Shown: positions 1 to 13,341 of the stretch, piece by piece
How positions within the stretch are numbered: position 1 is the stretch's first letter
How the letters are laid out: each line of letters starts with the position of its first letter
Assembly: GCA_007570785.1 (NCBI GenBank)
Contig: ML664157.1
Coordinates: 6,073,217 to 6,137,216 of the forward strand
Length of the DNA stretch: 64,000 nt
Reading direction: 5' to 3'
Source: Antilocapra americana
Lineage: Eukaryota > Chordata > Mammalia > Artiodactyla > Antilocapridae
Notes under the pieces: generated by a model
What the model was told of the DNA's origin: nothing
The model's input: the letters and a program-made list of their open reading frames with translations, nothing else
Databases searched by the model: none
Program-made: the position numbers and the translations under genes

Positions 1-284
1 TATTGTTTCTTAATTACTCAATGGTTAATGGTCATTTTGTTCTCTGGCCCTGAAGGCCACGTGAGTTATAGTTTAACTCCCTGCATATTCTTTCATTCAT
101 GGCTGAAAGTATAATAAAGCTGGCTTGGATTCAGTTCAGCACCTTCACCGAAGGTGAAGTGGAGCTGTGTTGGTCCCCTGATCCTCATTTTTCTCTGAAT
201 TTGTGTCTTGTTTCTCATTCTCTTGCTGTATTGCACTTTCGGAAACCCTGCTTGTTGAGCTGCTCTTGACAAATCACTTCTAAT
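1..284 (+). repeat. Possible LTR remnant (3' part)
   Basis: The stretch has AATAAAG at about 113, then a T-rich U5-like region ending near CTCTTGACA. No partner LTR or target duplication is visible because the window starts inside it. A bovine L1 begins at about 285. Confidence 0.3.
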
Positions 285-730
285 GAGGTGGATGAAACTG
301 GAGCCTATTATACAGAAGGAAGTAAGAAAAATACCAGTAAAGTATATTAATGCATATATATGGAATTTAAAAATATGGTAATGATGACCCTATATACAAG
401 ACAGCAAAAGAGACACAGATATAAAGTACAGACTTTTAGACTCTGTGGGAGGAGGTGGGGGTGGGATGATGTGAAAGAATAGCATTTAAACCTGTATATT
501 ACCATATGTGAAATAGATCACCAGTCCAAGTTAAATGCATGAAACAGGGCACTCAAAGCCGATGCACTGGGAAAACCCTGAGGGATGGGATGGGGAGAGA
601 GGTGGGAGGGGTGTTCATGATGGGGTACACATGTACACACATGGCTGATTCATGTCAATGTATGGCAAGAACCACTACAATGTTGTAAAGTAATTAGCCT
701 CAAATTAAAATGAATAATTTAAAAAAAAAA
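285..730 (+). mobile_element. L1 3' end (bovine L1 type)
   Basis: The sequence carries the bovine L1 3' UTR signature: a GGGATGG and GGGAGGTGGGAGGGG-like G-rich tract, a TGATTCATGTCAATGTATGG block, AATTAAAATGAAT and a poly-A tail. It is 5'-truncated and abuts a BovB fragment. Confidence 0.85.
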
Positions 731-735
731 GAACA

Positions 736-1410
736 AAAAGCTAAGATCATGGTATCCAGTCCCATCGCTTCACAGCAAATTGATGGGGAAACAATGGAAA
801 CAGTGACTGACTTTATTATCAGAGGCTCCAAAATCACTGCAGATGGTGACTGCAGCCATAAATGTAAAAGATGCTTGCTCCTTAAAAGAAAATCCATGGC
901 AAACCTAGACAGCATATTAAAAAGCAGAGGTGTTACTTTACCGACAAAGGTCCATCTAGTCAAAGCTATGGTTTTTCCAGTAGTCATGAATGGATGTGAG
1001 TGTTGGACCATAAAGAAAATTGAACATTGAAGAAATGATGCTTTAAAGTGTAGTGTTGGAGAAGACTTTTGAGAGTCCCTTGGACTGCAAGGAATTCAAA
1101 CCAGTCAAACCGAAAGGACATCAGTCCTGAATATTTATTGGAAGAACTGATGCTGAAGCTGAAACTCAATACTTTGACTACCTGATGGGAAGAACTGACT
1201 CATTGGAAAAGACCCTGATGCTGGGGAAAGATTGAAGGAAGGAGGAGAAGCGAATGACAGAGGATGAGATGGCTGGTTGGCATCACTAACTCGATGGACA
1301 TGAGTTTGAGTAAGCTCCAGGAGTTGGTGATGGGCAGGGAAGCCTGGCATGCTGCAATCCATGGGTTTGCAAAGAGTTGGACACTACTGAGCCACTAAAC
1401 TGAACTGAGG
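736..1410 (+). mobile_element. BovB LINE 3' fragment
   Basis: It matches the C-terminal coding and 3' region of BovB seen repeatedly in the window (AAGATCATGG start, GACTGCAGCCAT, CTGATGCTGGG, end at ACTGAACTGA). It is 5'-truncated and the frame is broken by TGA. Confidence 0.9.
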
Positions 1411-1587
1411 TTGTGTAACCAAAGAAGCAGCCCAATTTAGCCTTATCCTGTTTCTACCAAGATACTGTATTGTTAGTGTTGCCTAAAGACAACAGAAGTA
1501 CAAGTCATGCAACCAAAACATGCACAGTAGAGAATTTTTTTTTACCTTAAGTAACAACTGTAACTAAATTCCCCTGACTACCCCCAG

Positions 1588-1623
<36 letters not shown>

Positions 1624-2247
1624 CCAAACCAAAGAACTGGGATGTGACTGGAACGTGAATATTAGAACACTTTCAGAAGCAAAGAGTCCAGAATATTAGA
1701 ACACTTTCAGAAGCGAAGAGTCCATTTTCCAAGAAGATTCAGTGCTGAAGCCCCTTTACGATCCTTACCATAAATGACCGCATTCCAAAACCCTCCAATC
1801 AAAACCTGACCCACAAGTATTTGTGCACATGAGCTTGTTCCCTCAAGCCTTTTAAATTTTGCCCTGAACCCTGAATTGTGGAGGCAGATTTGAACCCTGC
1901 CTATGTGCTTGCCCTTCATCTGACAATAAAGCTTTTTTCTTTTCTCAGAAACCATTACCATAGTATTGATTTCTATGTAGGTTGGGCAGCAAATCCTTGC
2001 ATGGTAACAGTCATGTCCATACTTGACTACTGTAAATAATGCTGTAATGAACATGAGTGTGCAGATATCCTAACACTGGTCTGGTCTGAATTTTTGGATT
2101 TGACACCAAAATAAGTGCAGCAATAATAATAATAAAAGTGAGACTACATAAAACTAAAAAGTCTCCACACAGCAATGGAAAACATCAACAAAATGAAATG
2201 ACAACCAGTGAAATGAGAAAATACTTGCAGATGACTCTCCAATAAAG
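1411..2247 (+). repeat. LTR-like sequence and L1 remnant, with CA microsatellite and a 34-bp tandem duplication
   Basis: A CA repeat is at 1590-1621. The 34-bp unit at 1657-1690 is repeated at 1691-1724 with one difference. A segment ending at TGGTAACA (about 2009), with AATAAAGC at 1925, looks like the 3' part of a degraded LTR. From about 2010 to 2247 the sequence resembles L1 ORF2. There are no gene signals. Confidence 0.5.
1590..1621. repeat. CA microsatellite
   Basis: An uninterrupted run of about 15 CA units inside the LTR-like region. Confidence 0.95.
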
Positions 2248-2454
2248 ACTTCCCTGGTGGCTCAGACGGTAAAGTGTCTGTCTACAATGCGGAAGACCCA
2301 GCTTCGATCCCTGGGTGGGGAAGATCTCCTGGAGAAGGAAATGGCAACTCACTTCCATATTCTTGCCTCGAAAATCCCATGGACAGAGGAGCCTGGCAGG
2401 TTACAGTCCATGGGGTCACAGAGTCGGACACGACTGAGTGACTTCACTTTTTTT
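2248..2454 (+). mobile_element. Bov-tA SINE
   Basis: A tRNA-like head (CTTCCCTGGTGGCTCAG) is followed by a Bov-A body. Exact 11-bp target duplications CTCCAATAAAG lie at 2237-2247 and 2455-2465, inside L1-like sequence. Confidence 0.93.
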
Positions 2455-2465
2455 CTCCAATAAAG

Positions 2466-3061
2466 GGTTAATATCCAAAATACACAAATAATTCAAGCAA
2501 CTCAATAAAAAGAAAGCTTTCAAAAAAATGGGCAAAGTATTTGATTAGACATTTTTCAAAGGAGGCATAGAAATTGTTAATGGAGATAATCAGCAATTTG
2601 CAACAGGGATAGAAAAGAGTTTTACTTGAGCCAAACTGAGACTATAGCTCGGGAGACACACATTTGCAAAGCACTTGAATTGTCTTCCACTACACTATTA
2701 AAATGGAGAGACTTATATAGGAAAACCCACAAAGTTACAAAATTCTTTGTCAAGAATTAGGATTGGAGTCTGTCAAGAAGAGTACTTATTAAGCAAGAAT
2801 TGGATGAAGTCCAAAATGGTTGCATAGTTACAAGTGGAGACCTTGAGACGATAGGGTTGAAGCTAGCAGCTGCTAATAAAAGCAAGTGGAATATTTTGGG
2901 GCTCTCTCAGCTATCCAACTCCCTGTGTTCCCTCTCTCTCAAAGCATAAGGCTTTGCTTCAGTCCTCACCTGAGTGTCAAACATCTCCCTCAAAATTAAT
3001 AATTAAGGAAACTATGACCATGTAGCAAGAAAGAATAGTCATTGAGCCAAGGAACTGGAAA
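2466..3061. other. No gene: L1 remnant then unassigned sequence; left limit of homology to units B and C
   Basis: The sequence up to about 2590 continues L1 ORF2-like DNA. From 2600 to 2980 it is unassigned, possibly an old LTR. From about 2985 it matches sequence upstream of the shared LTR in units B (near 24485) and C (near 49840). The left limit of visible homology among the three units is therefore near here. Confidence 0.5.
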
Positions 3062-3625
3062 CATTTTTTGTTGTTGTTTTGTTTTTATAGGAGTATAACT
3101 GCTTGACAACGTTGTGTTAGTTTCTGCTATACAACTAAGTGAATCAGCTATATGTATTCATATATCTTCTCCTTCTTGGTCTAGCCCCCACTTCACCCAC
3201 CACTCTGGTACACAGAGCACCGAGCTGAGCTCCCTGTGTTATGCAGCAGGTTCCCACTAGCTATCTGTTTTACACATGGTAGTGTATATATGTCAATCCT
3301 AATCTCCCAGTTCGGCCCATACTCCTCTTCCCCACTTTTGTCCACATATCTGTTCTCTATATCTGCGTCTGTTTTCCTGCCTAGCAAATAGGGTCATCTA
3401 TGCCATTTTTCTAGTTCCACATATATGAGTTAATATTTGATATTTGAATTTCACTTGCTGACTTACTTCAGTCTGTATGACAGAATCTAGATCTATTCAT
3501 GTCTCTACGAATGACACGACTCAGCTCCTTTTTAGGGCTGAGTAATATTCCAGTGTGTGTGTGTGTGCGTGTATGTGTGTGTACCACATCTTCCTTATCC
3601 ATTTATCTTTTGAAGGACTGTTAGT
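3062..3625 (-). mobile_element. Older L1 3' region, reverse orientation
   Basis: Read on the minus strand this is an L1 3' UTR of the ruminant type; the plus strand shows AGTATAACTGCTT, GAGTAATATTCCA and TTATCCATTTATC. A GT microsatellite (about 3553-3592) is inside. It is specific to unit A. Confidence 0.75.
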
Positions 3626-3645
3626 TTGCTATCAGTAGATATCAA

Positions 3646-4266
3646 TGTCTGAAACACATTCCTAAGTTGTTTTTAAAGACACCAGATGCCCACATATGGA
3701 AAGTATGACCCATAAGTACATAGGCCTCAGACTGACTGGCACCACAAGATTGATGATGCTGACTCCCAAAATAACACCCTTAGACAAAAACTAATCAGAA
3801 AAAGATCCAAAACCTTACCAGGATTGATTCTCGGGGCTGGTGCATCGAGATTTCCCGGGGGGAGAGGGAGGAGGGAGGGGGGAGGGAGGGGTGTCTGGAG
3901 GGGGAGCATATGTAAACCCATGGTGATATCATGGCATTGTATGGCAAAAACAATAAAAGGGAGAAAAAAAAAAAAAGAAAGTAGGGTTTTTTTTTTGTAA
4001 AATTATTTTTAATTAAAGGATAATTGCTTTACAATTAAAAAAAAAAAAAGCTTACCAGACACCCTGCAACCACTCTTCTAACATTGCCTTTTTGAAAACT
4101 TCCCCAAAAAGCCACTGGGGAGTTCAGGTCTTTTGAGCACTGACTGCCCATTCTCCTTGCTTGACACTTGCAATAAATGCTGTACTTTCCTTCACCACAA
4201 TCCAGTGTCAGTAAACTGACTTTGCTGTGTGTGGAGTGAGCATACCCAAGTCCATGTTTGGTAACA
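3646..4266 (+). repeat. Solo LTR, unit A copy (shared by all three units)
   Basis: It starts TGTCTGAAACAC and ends GGTAACA. The 3' half holds TTTTGAGCACTGACTGCCC, a CTCCTTGCTTG block, AATAAATGCTG and a CAGTGTCAGTA motif typical of a ruminant ERV LTR. An L1 tail insertion at about 3823-4050 interrupts it, with CTTACCAG at each side. Homologous LTRs sit at the same place in units B and C, so it predates duplication. Confidence 0.7.
3823..4050 (+). mobile_element. L1 3' tail inserted in the LTR of unit A
   Basis: It contains the G-rich L1 3' tract, GGTGATATCATGG, an A-rich tail, and then a short reverse-oriented AT-rich L1-tail piece ending in poly-A. CTTACCAG occurs on both sides. It is absent from the LTRs of units B and C. 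Confidence 0.7.
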
Positions 4267-5592
<1,326 letters not shown>

Positions 5593-5597
5593 TTGGT

Positions 5598-6985
5598 TAA
5601 AGCAGATGAATGCTTGACAGATCATAAAACAGACTGTTCTACTTGGCATAAACTTCAGTCAAATCATGTAAAATCCAGGGTAACTTCCCCATATTACAAC
5701 ATATGAAAAGTTCTTCAATTAAAAATTACATGAACATTACATGAAAAGTACCCGATATTACTAATCATCAGGGAAGTACAAAAAATCATGTGAAGAAGTA
5801 CTCAATATCACTAACGATCAGGGTAATACAAATCAAAACCACAGTGAAATATCACCTCACATCAGTTACAATGGTGATTTAAAAAAAAAAAAAAAAGAGA
5901 GAGAGATGCTAGCAAGGATGTGGGGAAAGGAAAAGCCTGATATACTGTTGAAAGGAATATAAACTGGTACGGCCACTATGTAAAACAGTATACAGTTTCC
6001 TCAAGAAATGTTTCTAAAAAGAATGAATCCTAATGATAAAGTTTAATTTCTACATATCTATTTTTATCTGAGAAAAATTTTCTTTTTGATAAGAGAATTA
6101 TTGTCTGCCATTTCTATTGTATCTAATACTGTGACTTGTTACTAATTTTCAATGTAATGTTCTTAAAATTGAAGTATGTATTTTAAGAAGGAAACTGTTA
6201 AGCAAAGCAAAAAGAGATACATACAGATAGAAAAATGTGACAGGTGATCTTAAAACATTTTCCTGCTATTTAATACTGTCCACTGACTTTTCTCTTCTGT
6301 TAAATAATAAAACAAAGACTATATGAAAATGTGTTTAGTGCTGAGTTAATTTCCAGACAGACAACACGTGCCAGACAAGAAATTCACTGAGTTATTTTCA
6401 GAGGAGGAAAAACATTTTTAAGAACTAAAGAGTGAAACGGCATCCTCCACGATGGTTGCGGTCATTAAGAATTGAAAACTAGCTGGCTGAATAGTACTGA
6501 TGGATACATCAGTCTCTATGTAAATCTCCTTGATGATCTAACTGAAGAGAATATTCAGTTAGATTGATGTCAGTGTTACTTAAAGTCCACGTTTTTTTAA
6601 AGAGAATTAGCCTCAGAAGTATTGTAGTGAAGCACAGCATTTAGTTTTAATTCTCTCCTGGGCAAGTAGTTCTATAAATTAAAACTATTTCTCTTATACC
6701 ACTCACCCTTTATTCAGGAATTTCTTTGACAACACAGCAAAGGGGAGCTATCCAAGTTCTTTTTCCTGCTTTCTATAAAGCATAACAGTGACAAAGGAAA
6801 CACTTATTTACATTAAAATCAGCAGGGTTAGATTAAGGACACATGTCCTTAATGTGTGACATCGTCACATAGGGCACCTTCATTTCTGATATTATTTAGT
6901 GGAGCTATCTAGCAACCTATCAATCAAGGTTATTTATACATTAACCAGGACAGAATTTGAAAGAGCAAGTTTTATATTAAGATGA
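5598..6985 (+). other. 5' flank of copy A: L1 remnant then single-copy-like AT-rich DNA
   Basis: About 5700-6020 is an old L1 ORF2/3' remnant shared with 26960-27235 and 51290-51690. The stretch 6020-6985 aligns with 27240-28210 and 51700-52900, upstream of exon 1 in copies B and C. No gene signal of its own was seen. It would have been the promoter region of copy A. Confidence 0.6.
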
Positions 6986-6997
6986 GAAATACTCACT

Positions 6998-7323
6998 TTA
7001 AAAACAGAACAATCTTTTAGACTCTATGGGAGAGGGCACGGGTGGGATAATATGGGAGAACAGCATTGAAACATGTAAATTATCATATGTGAAATGAATC
7101 ACCAACCCAGGTTTGATGCTTGATACAAGGTGCTCAGGTCTGGCGCACGAGGATGACCCAGAGGGATGGAATTGGGAGGGAGGTAGGAGGGGGGTTCTGG
7201 AAGGGGAACACGTGTATACCCATGGCGGATTCATGTCAATGTATGGCAAAACCAACATGATAATGTAAAGGAAAAAATAAATACATAATTTTTTTTTAAA
7301 GCAAAAAAAAAAATTGGACTTAC
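6998..7323 (+). mobile_element. L1 3' end, unit A
   Basis: It carries the bovine L1 3' UTR signature (TTTTAGACTCTATGGGAG, G-rich tract, TTCATGTCAATGTATGG, A-rich tail). It is inserted in the pre-exon-1 region and is absent at the matching place in copies B and C. Confidence 0.85.
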
Positions 7324-7510
7324 ATGTCCATCTCAAACATACTGCTTAAACATATTTAAACTGGATAACCAGTAAGGGCCTACTGTATAGCACATGAAAC
7401 TCTGTTCAATGTAATGTGGCAGCCTGAATGAGAGGGGAGTTTGGAGGAGAATGGATACATGTATATGCAATGGCCAAGTCCCATCCTGTTCACTTGAAAC
7501 AGCTTGCATA
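7324..7510 (+). mobile_element. Older L1 3' UTR fragment at the exon-1 deletion junction of copy A
   Basis: The sequence has the older L1 3' UTR motifs GGATAACCAGTAAGGGCC, ATGTGGCAGCCTG and GGATACATGTATATG. On its left the DNA matches 28215-28230 of unit B; on its right it matches about 30880 of unit B. The 2.6 kb between, including exon 1, is absent. Confidence 0.75.
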
Positions 7511-9817
7511 AAGCTAAAGAAATATCCAGTGTCTTACCCTTTGTAACTACCAGCTTTGTTGCAGTATTTATAGGTGCAGTAGTGATCATAATAATGGCTT
7601 ACATGTATGCTTCATTAGGGAAGCAAAATAGTCTAGCCTCAATCTGTGAACATGTATCAACCACAAGGTGTGTATAATAAATACAGCTTGATGTAATTTA
7701 TGTATTTCTATGAATAATAATAACTTATTGTGTAATCTTTTTGAATAACAATTTATTGTGTAATCTTTTTGACTGATCACACAATGTGTTTTGGCTTGCT
7801 TTTCTATAAATTTATTTCTCAAGTCAACAAAATCTATCCTTTAAGGAACTTCATTTTTAATATATATAATTGAAAGTGAAAATAGGTGCATTTGAGAAAC
7901 ATAAGATCACAATTTTGAATAATCTTTGTATATTTTGGATATTAGCTCCTTAGTAGTTATTTAATTTATAAATATCTCCTCCCATTCAGTAAAGAACCTT
8001 TTCATTTTGTTGATAGTTTCCTTCATTGCACAAAAGCTTTTTAACTTGATGTAGTCCCATTTGTTCATTATTCCTTTTGTTTCCTTTGCTTGAAGAGACA
8101 TATCAAAAAAAAATATTGTTTAGACCAATGTCAGAGTATACACCTATGCTTTTTTGTAGGAGTTTTGTGGTTTTAGGTCTTTAAGTAATTAGTATATTTT
8201 CAGTTTATCTTTTTTTTTTCTTTTTTGGTGTGAGAAAGTAGTCCAGTTTGAGTCTTAGCATGTCACTCTCCAGTTTTCCCAACACCATTTTTTAAAGAGG
8301 TTGTCTTTACCCCATTGTATATTCTTGCTTTCTTTGTCATAGTTTAATTGCCCATATATGTGTTTATTTATTTATGGAAAGCCCTATTCTATTCCACTGA
8401 TGTATGGGTCTATTTTTGTGCCAGTACCATACTATTTTGATTACTATAGATTTGTAGTATAGTTTGAAATCAGAGAGCATGATACCACTAGCATTGTTCT
8501 TTTTTCTCAGTATTGTTTTGGCTATTTGAGTTCTTTTGTGTTTCCATACAAATTTTAGAATTCTTTGTTCTAGTTCTCTGAAACATGTCTTTGGTAGTAA
8601 GATAGGGATTGCATTGACTCTGTGGATTGACTTGGGTAATATGGTCATTTTGACAATATTGGTTCTAATTCTTAAGGACAGTATATTTTTCCATATGTTT
8701 GTGTCATCTCCAGTTTCTTTCCTCAGTGTCTTATATTTTCCAAGTCGTGGTCCCACTATGCCTTACACTGCATACTCACTGGGTGGCCAGGCCAATTGAT
8801 CTGAGCATATACTGACTGCTGCCTACTATGTCCATGAGCTTGAGCATCTAAAATGGTGTCCTTCACTTATTTCTGATGTCTGTAAACTGAATCTTCTCTT
8901 TTTGTCTGAGAAGTCTAACTAGAGGCTAATCAATTTTATGGTTTCTTTTCAAGGAATACATCTTTAGTTTTCTATATTTTCCATTTTATTGATTTCTGGT
9001 CTTTGTTTTCCCTTATTCTTTCCTCCACACTTCAGGTTTACTTTGCTAGTCTAACTCCAAATTCTTAGTGAAAGAGGCTTAGATCACATCCTTAAGATCT
9101 TTGTTCTCTTCTAATATATGAATTTAAAGCTATACATTTTCTGCAGTCAATGCTTTATCTGCTTTCTTCAAATTTTGATATGCTATGATTTTCAATGTCT
9201 TCAAAATGTGTTTTTTTTCAATTTGTCCAGAGATAACTCTTCTTGAATCAATGAGTTATTTAGGAGTATGCTGTTTAACTTCCAAATATAAACATATTCC
9301 CCATAAATCTTTAGGTTTTTTATTTAATTTTATTATTATGACTCAATTATACTAGCTATATTTAATATAATTTATATTATATTTAATTATGCTAACTATA
9401 CTATGGATAGAGAACATACTTTGTATGATTTTAACCCTTTATAACTTGTTGAGATTTTTTTCCCCAGATTTGTCGTGTGGTACATCTTTGTGAAAGTTCT
9501 TCATACAGTTGAAAAGAATGTTATTCTGTTGTCATTGGGTGAAATGTCCTCAATAGGTCAATTAGTTCTGTTGGATTGATAGAATTTTTTAAATTTTCTA
9601 TATGCTGATTGTTTTCCTATTTACTTGCTCTACCAATTAATAAGATTGAAGTATCAATTTGCAACTAATAACTTCAGATATTTCTGCTGCTTCTTTCATT
9701 TTTTTCAGTTCCCGATTCTTGCATTATGAAACTTGTTACTGTATGCCTAAACATTTTAAGATTGCTGTGTCTTCTTGGAGAACTAGGTCTTTTGTTATTA
9801 TAATTCCTGGTATGTGT

Positions 9818-10020
9818 GTATGTTCAGTTGTGTCCTACTCTTTGTGGCCCTATGGCCTATAGCCTGGCAGGCTCCTCTGCCCATGGAATTTTCCAGGAAA
9901 GAATACTAGAGTGGGGTGCCATTTTCTACTCCAGAGGATCTTCCTGACCCAGGGATGAACTCTGTCTCTTGCATCTCCTGTCTTGGCAGGTGGATTCTTT
10001 ACCACTAGTGCCACCTTGTT
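9818..10020 (-). mobile_element. Bov-tA SINE
   Basis: The reverse-oriented Bov-A body and tRNA-like head are present (TGTCCTACTCTTTGTGG ... TTTACCACTAGTGCCACC). It sits inside the intron-1 L1 relic and is absent from copies B and C. Confidence 0.88.
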
Positions 10021-10361
10021 GTATATACCACTTTTTGAATTATATATTCTAAAACTGAGTATTTTTATTCCTTAGAGCCCCAATCATTCTAGACCTTTGA
10101 AGAAACAGCCATTGAAGTCTTCTGTCTCTTGAACTGTTGGTCTACGTCTCATTTTTACAAGCTTGTTATATATTCTAAAAACTAGCATTTTCTTAATAAA
10201 AGTCTTGAAAATACCATTATTCACATTGTAGCTTGTCTTTCCAATCACTTTATAAGATTTTTAAAATATAAATTCTTAATTTTAACCAAGCTTCATTTAT
10301 TAATATGTCTATCATAGTTTCTTGGGGATTTGTGTTTAAGATGTATATCTATTTTGGGGGG

Positions 10362-10460
10362 GCTTCCCTGGTGGCTCAGATGGTAAAGAATCAACTGCAA
10401 ATGCAGGAGACTGGGGTACTATCCCTGGGTCAGGAAGATCTCCTGGAAAAAGGAATGGAT
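10362..10460 (+). mobile_element. Bov-tA SINE fragment
   Basis: It has a GCTTCCCTGGTGGCTCAG head and ends early after CTCCTGGAAAAAGG, so it is truncated at its 3' side. Confidence 0.8.
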
Positions 10461-11059
10461 TAAATTGTTCTTCAGGACTTTTTCCTCTCACTCATCCTCA
10501 TAGAATCTGGAAGTATAGAATAGCAAATAACTTGTATTTCTTTATCTCCACATTTTTGTTTTTCTCTAGGCTAAGTTCATTCAATCTGCCTAAAAGCCTT
10601 CGGCTCAGTTGATTCCAAACTTTACTTTCTCTTCAAGTCTCAGTTCAACTGCAAATTAAAAACCTTTTCCTTCCCCAGCATCTTTACAACTATTTCAGTG
10701 AATTTTGCCCATATTTGTATTGGGATGTCCTCTTATAACTGAAGTCTTTCTTTTGGCTCTAAGAATAAAGAGTTTGCTTAGTTCTCCTGGTCATTGACAG
10801 TATATAACACAGAATTATATGTTTCATATTAATATTCCTATTGGATGACGGTAAAAATAAAGAATTACTATCACTTATGGGAAATTATCATATAATAATA
10901 AAGCATCTGGGTTTGTATATCTTCTGGTGGTATCATGACAAATTTTTTTGAAAGTATGTAACTAAAACTTTTGGTGTCATATTGAATATTAATGTGCACT
11001 CCTTGGATCAAAAACACTTTTTGCATTTAGAATAGATGTCTGTGTCTGTTTTATTTTAG

Positions 11060-11280
11060 GCCTTGTGTGCTGAAATATTGGGGCTAAACCAATTTATGGA
11101 CTCCATGGCATTCTTTTCAAGCTTTCAAAGCATTCCACCAATATTAGATGAAAATGTAACTGTGAAAATTACAGATTTAACAACATTCCTGTCCATATAT
11201 ATGTGCTCTAATGGAAGCCTAAATCATTAAGAAGGAGATTGTTTTACATCCACAGTGCTGGTTGCTGCTGGGTAGTAATG
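11060..11280 (+). pseudogene. AADAC: AADAC copy A exon 2 relic
   Basis: The acceptor TTTTAG is kept. A one-base deletion follows the residue-78 region, a Gln codon has become TAA at 11209-11211, and the HGGGW site at 11251 reads H-S-A-G-C before a second one-base deletion. The donor reads AATG|ATAAGG instead of AATG|GTAAGG, so normal splicing is abolished. Confidence 0.92.
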
Positions 11281-13272
11281 ATAAGGGTGATATTTTGGAA
11301 GATTCACTTCATATAATATGAATGATTACTCTCATATTATGATCTATAAGTTAAATATCATGTTTCTGCTTCTGAGGCTCATTTCATTTAAGCAACATAA
11401 ATTAATGGAGTTTTTGAAATCTCAGTCTAAATAAATGTTTATTAACATTTGGATTTTAAAACATTTCTGTTACAAAAATTATGAGAGTTTCTGATCCTAC
11501 CACTCACCGATAGAACTTATGAATTTTCCAGAATGAAGATGAAGCTCCTTAGAAAATGAAAGCGTTTCTTTGTTTTTTGGGCTTACTAACATATTTCTGC
11601 AAATATCTTATTTATCCTTCAAGACTCAAATAATTATACTTCAAGTATGCTTTCCCAATGGCACCATATAGAGGTAAAAAATGTTCAGTTTTTTAAATTA
11701 AATGTTAAAGTATAGTCTGCTTTCTTGAAATCAGCTCCTGCTTAAGAGCATACAGCTAAAAAATGAGTTATGTTTTCTTTGCTATTTTTTCCCCAGCAAC
11801 ATTTTTATCCCTTTCCCAGATCAAAACGTATTCCAGAAAAATAGTTTTGCTTTTATGTTAATAAGACATTTAGTAACTTTTTTTTCATGTAGGATATCAC
11901 AATGGATAGGACTGTGGATTAAAAGTAGCAAGAGTCTATTCCAGGCCCAAGGTCAAAGGTACTGAGAGTGTGGTTTGCAATGGAAAGACATGCCACTGTG
12001 CTCTGCTGGGTCTATGCCCTGTGCTGAAGGAGGAATCGGAGAAGTCAAAACAGTCCCTCTAAAGTGTGGAACCCAGAGCAGTGCCCCAGTTCCCTAGGTC
12101 TGATGGGGTTTGATTGCCAGTGCCCTAGGTTGGGTGACTTAGGGATTGTTGGCATGAAACTATTAATATTTTCGAATGGTGCAGGAAGAGATGGCAGCCA
12201 TACCGTGGGATTAAGAATGGTTAGAGATACAAGAGAAACCTAGAAACAAGAGAATACCAGGAAAGAGGATGGAGTTGAATATACCTAATGCTAAAGGAGT
12301 CCTGAAAAGTTAAAGAATGCCTCATGGACAATTTTATTGATTGTATGAGGGCAGAAAGTATAGAATGATGCTATGATAGATAAATAGTGAAAGAGATCTG
12401 AGGGCAAAGCTCACCAGCACACAAAGGGAGGAACAAGTCTTGCTAGGAGAGGGAAGAAGACTTCAGTGGGGAGGTTGTAAGCTAGTTGTATGTATGTGGA
12501 GTTGATTGTATGAAAAGTAATTAAGGGAGTGCTGCTTAGAGATTACAACGAATAGGCAGTATTATTAACTGCTGTTGATACAGTTGTGTTTCTAAAGTAA
12601 ACATTTTTTTTTATCATGGCTGATTTGTCTTTCAAACAGGCCCAAATGCTGAAAGCTTTGTTCCTCAAACTATTTTGCTAGATTTGTACTTATATGAGTG
12701 CTAATTCCCAACACACACACACACTCTCATGGAAAATATTTATACAAATTTACAGTCTCTAGTCTTCTCAAATCCTTTCTAAATTCTACCCAGAACCCTT
12801 GGGAGGATTTATGAGAGATTTCTCCCCTATATCTCAACACTACTGTTTACTCACCTCTGTTAAGGCAGCTATTTTATTTTCTTTTGTAATTTTGTTGTTG
12901 ACCTGCATCTGCACCTTAAAGTCAGAGAACATATCTCTTCATATTTGCCTTCCCAGCCTCTAACTACATGCTAGTTGCTTAAAAGGCAGGCAAACAAAGC
13001 TAATTTGGACTAGGCAATTGAAAAATTTATCAAATGGAAAAGAAAGCAGATTAGGGGCAAATGAAAGGATCACCAAAGAGAATGATTCACAGTCTATTGA
13101 GATGTGAATATGTGCATTGATCAACATGAAACTACGGTTAGATTTTTTTTCCTTTTGTTACTATTTCACAATAAAGGGAAGAAATTTACAATACTGCCAC
13201 AGTAAACTTTATTCTTAACAGAACCGTTTTTCAATTGTTATTAGTAATCTATTACTTTTTCATTTATTTCAG
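11281..13272. other. Copy A intron 2
   Basis: It begins ATAAGG (mutant donor) and ends TTTCAG. It aligns with intron 2 of copies B and C. It keeps about 1 kb (12005-13020) that copy B has lost and copy C retains. A short CA run is at 12711-12723. No gene signal. Confidence 0.7.
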
Positions 13273-13341
13273 ATTATTATACCTATGACCTTCTGTCAAG
13301 ATGAACAGCAGACAGGTTGATACAGTTGTCACATCAACCAA
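13273..13341 (+). pseudogene. AADAC: AADAC copy A exon 3 relic
   Basis: The exon is 69 nt against 70 in copy B because of a one-base deletion. The Trp131 codon is TGA at 13302-13304. The TTTCAG acceptor and GTAAGA donor are intact. Confidence 0.92.

Larger units (their letters stand above)
7511..11059 (-). mobile_element. Copy A intron 1 remainder: L1 ORF2 C-terminal relic (minus strand)
   Basis: About 7855-9800 is a minus-strand L1. The frame at 8364-8756 reads as the C-terminal part of L1 ORF2p ([24 protein letters not shown]). The same L1 relic is in intron 1 of copies B (31820-33760) and C (55950-57500), so it predates duplication. Bov-tA pieces lie at 9818-10020 and 10362-10460. The end (10480-11059) is unique intron leading to exon 2. 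Confidence 0.75.

Noticed and set aside
7998..9800. L1 ORF2-like protein fragments in intron 1
   Set aside because: They are short, diverged and present in all three introns. They are ancient relics, not active elements.
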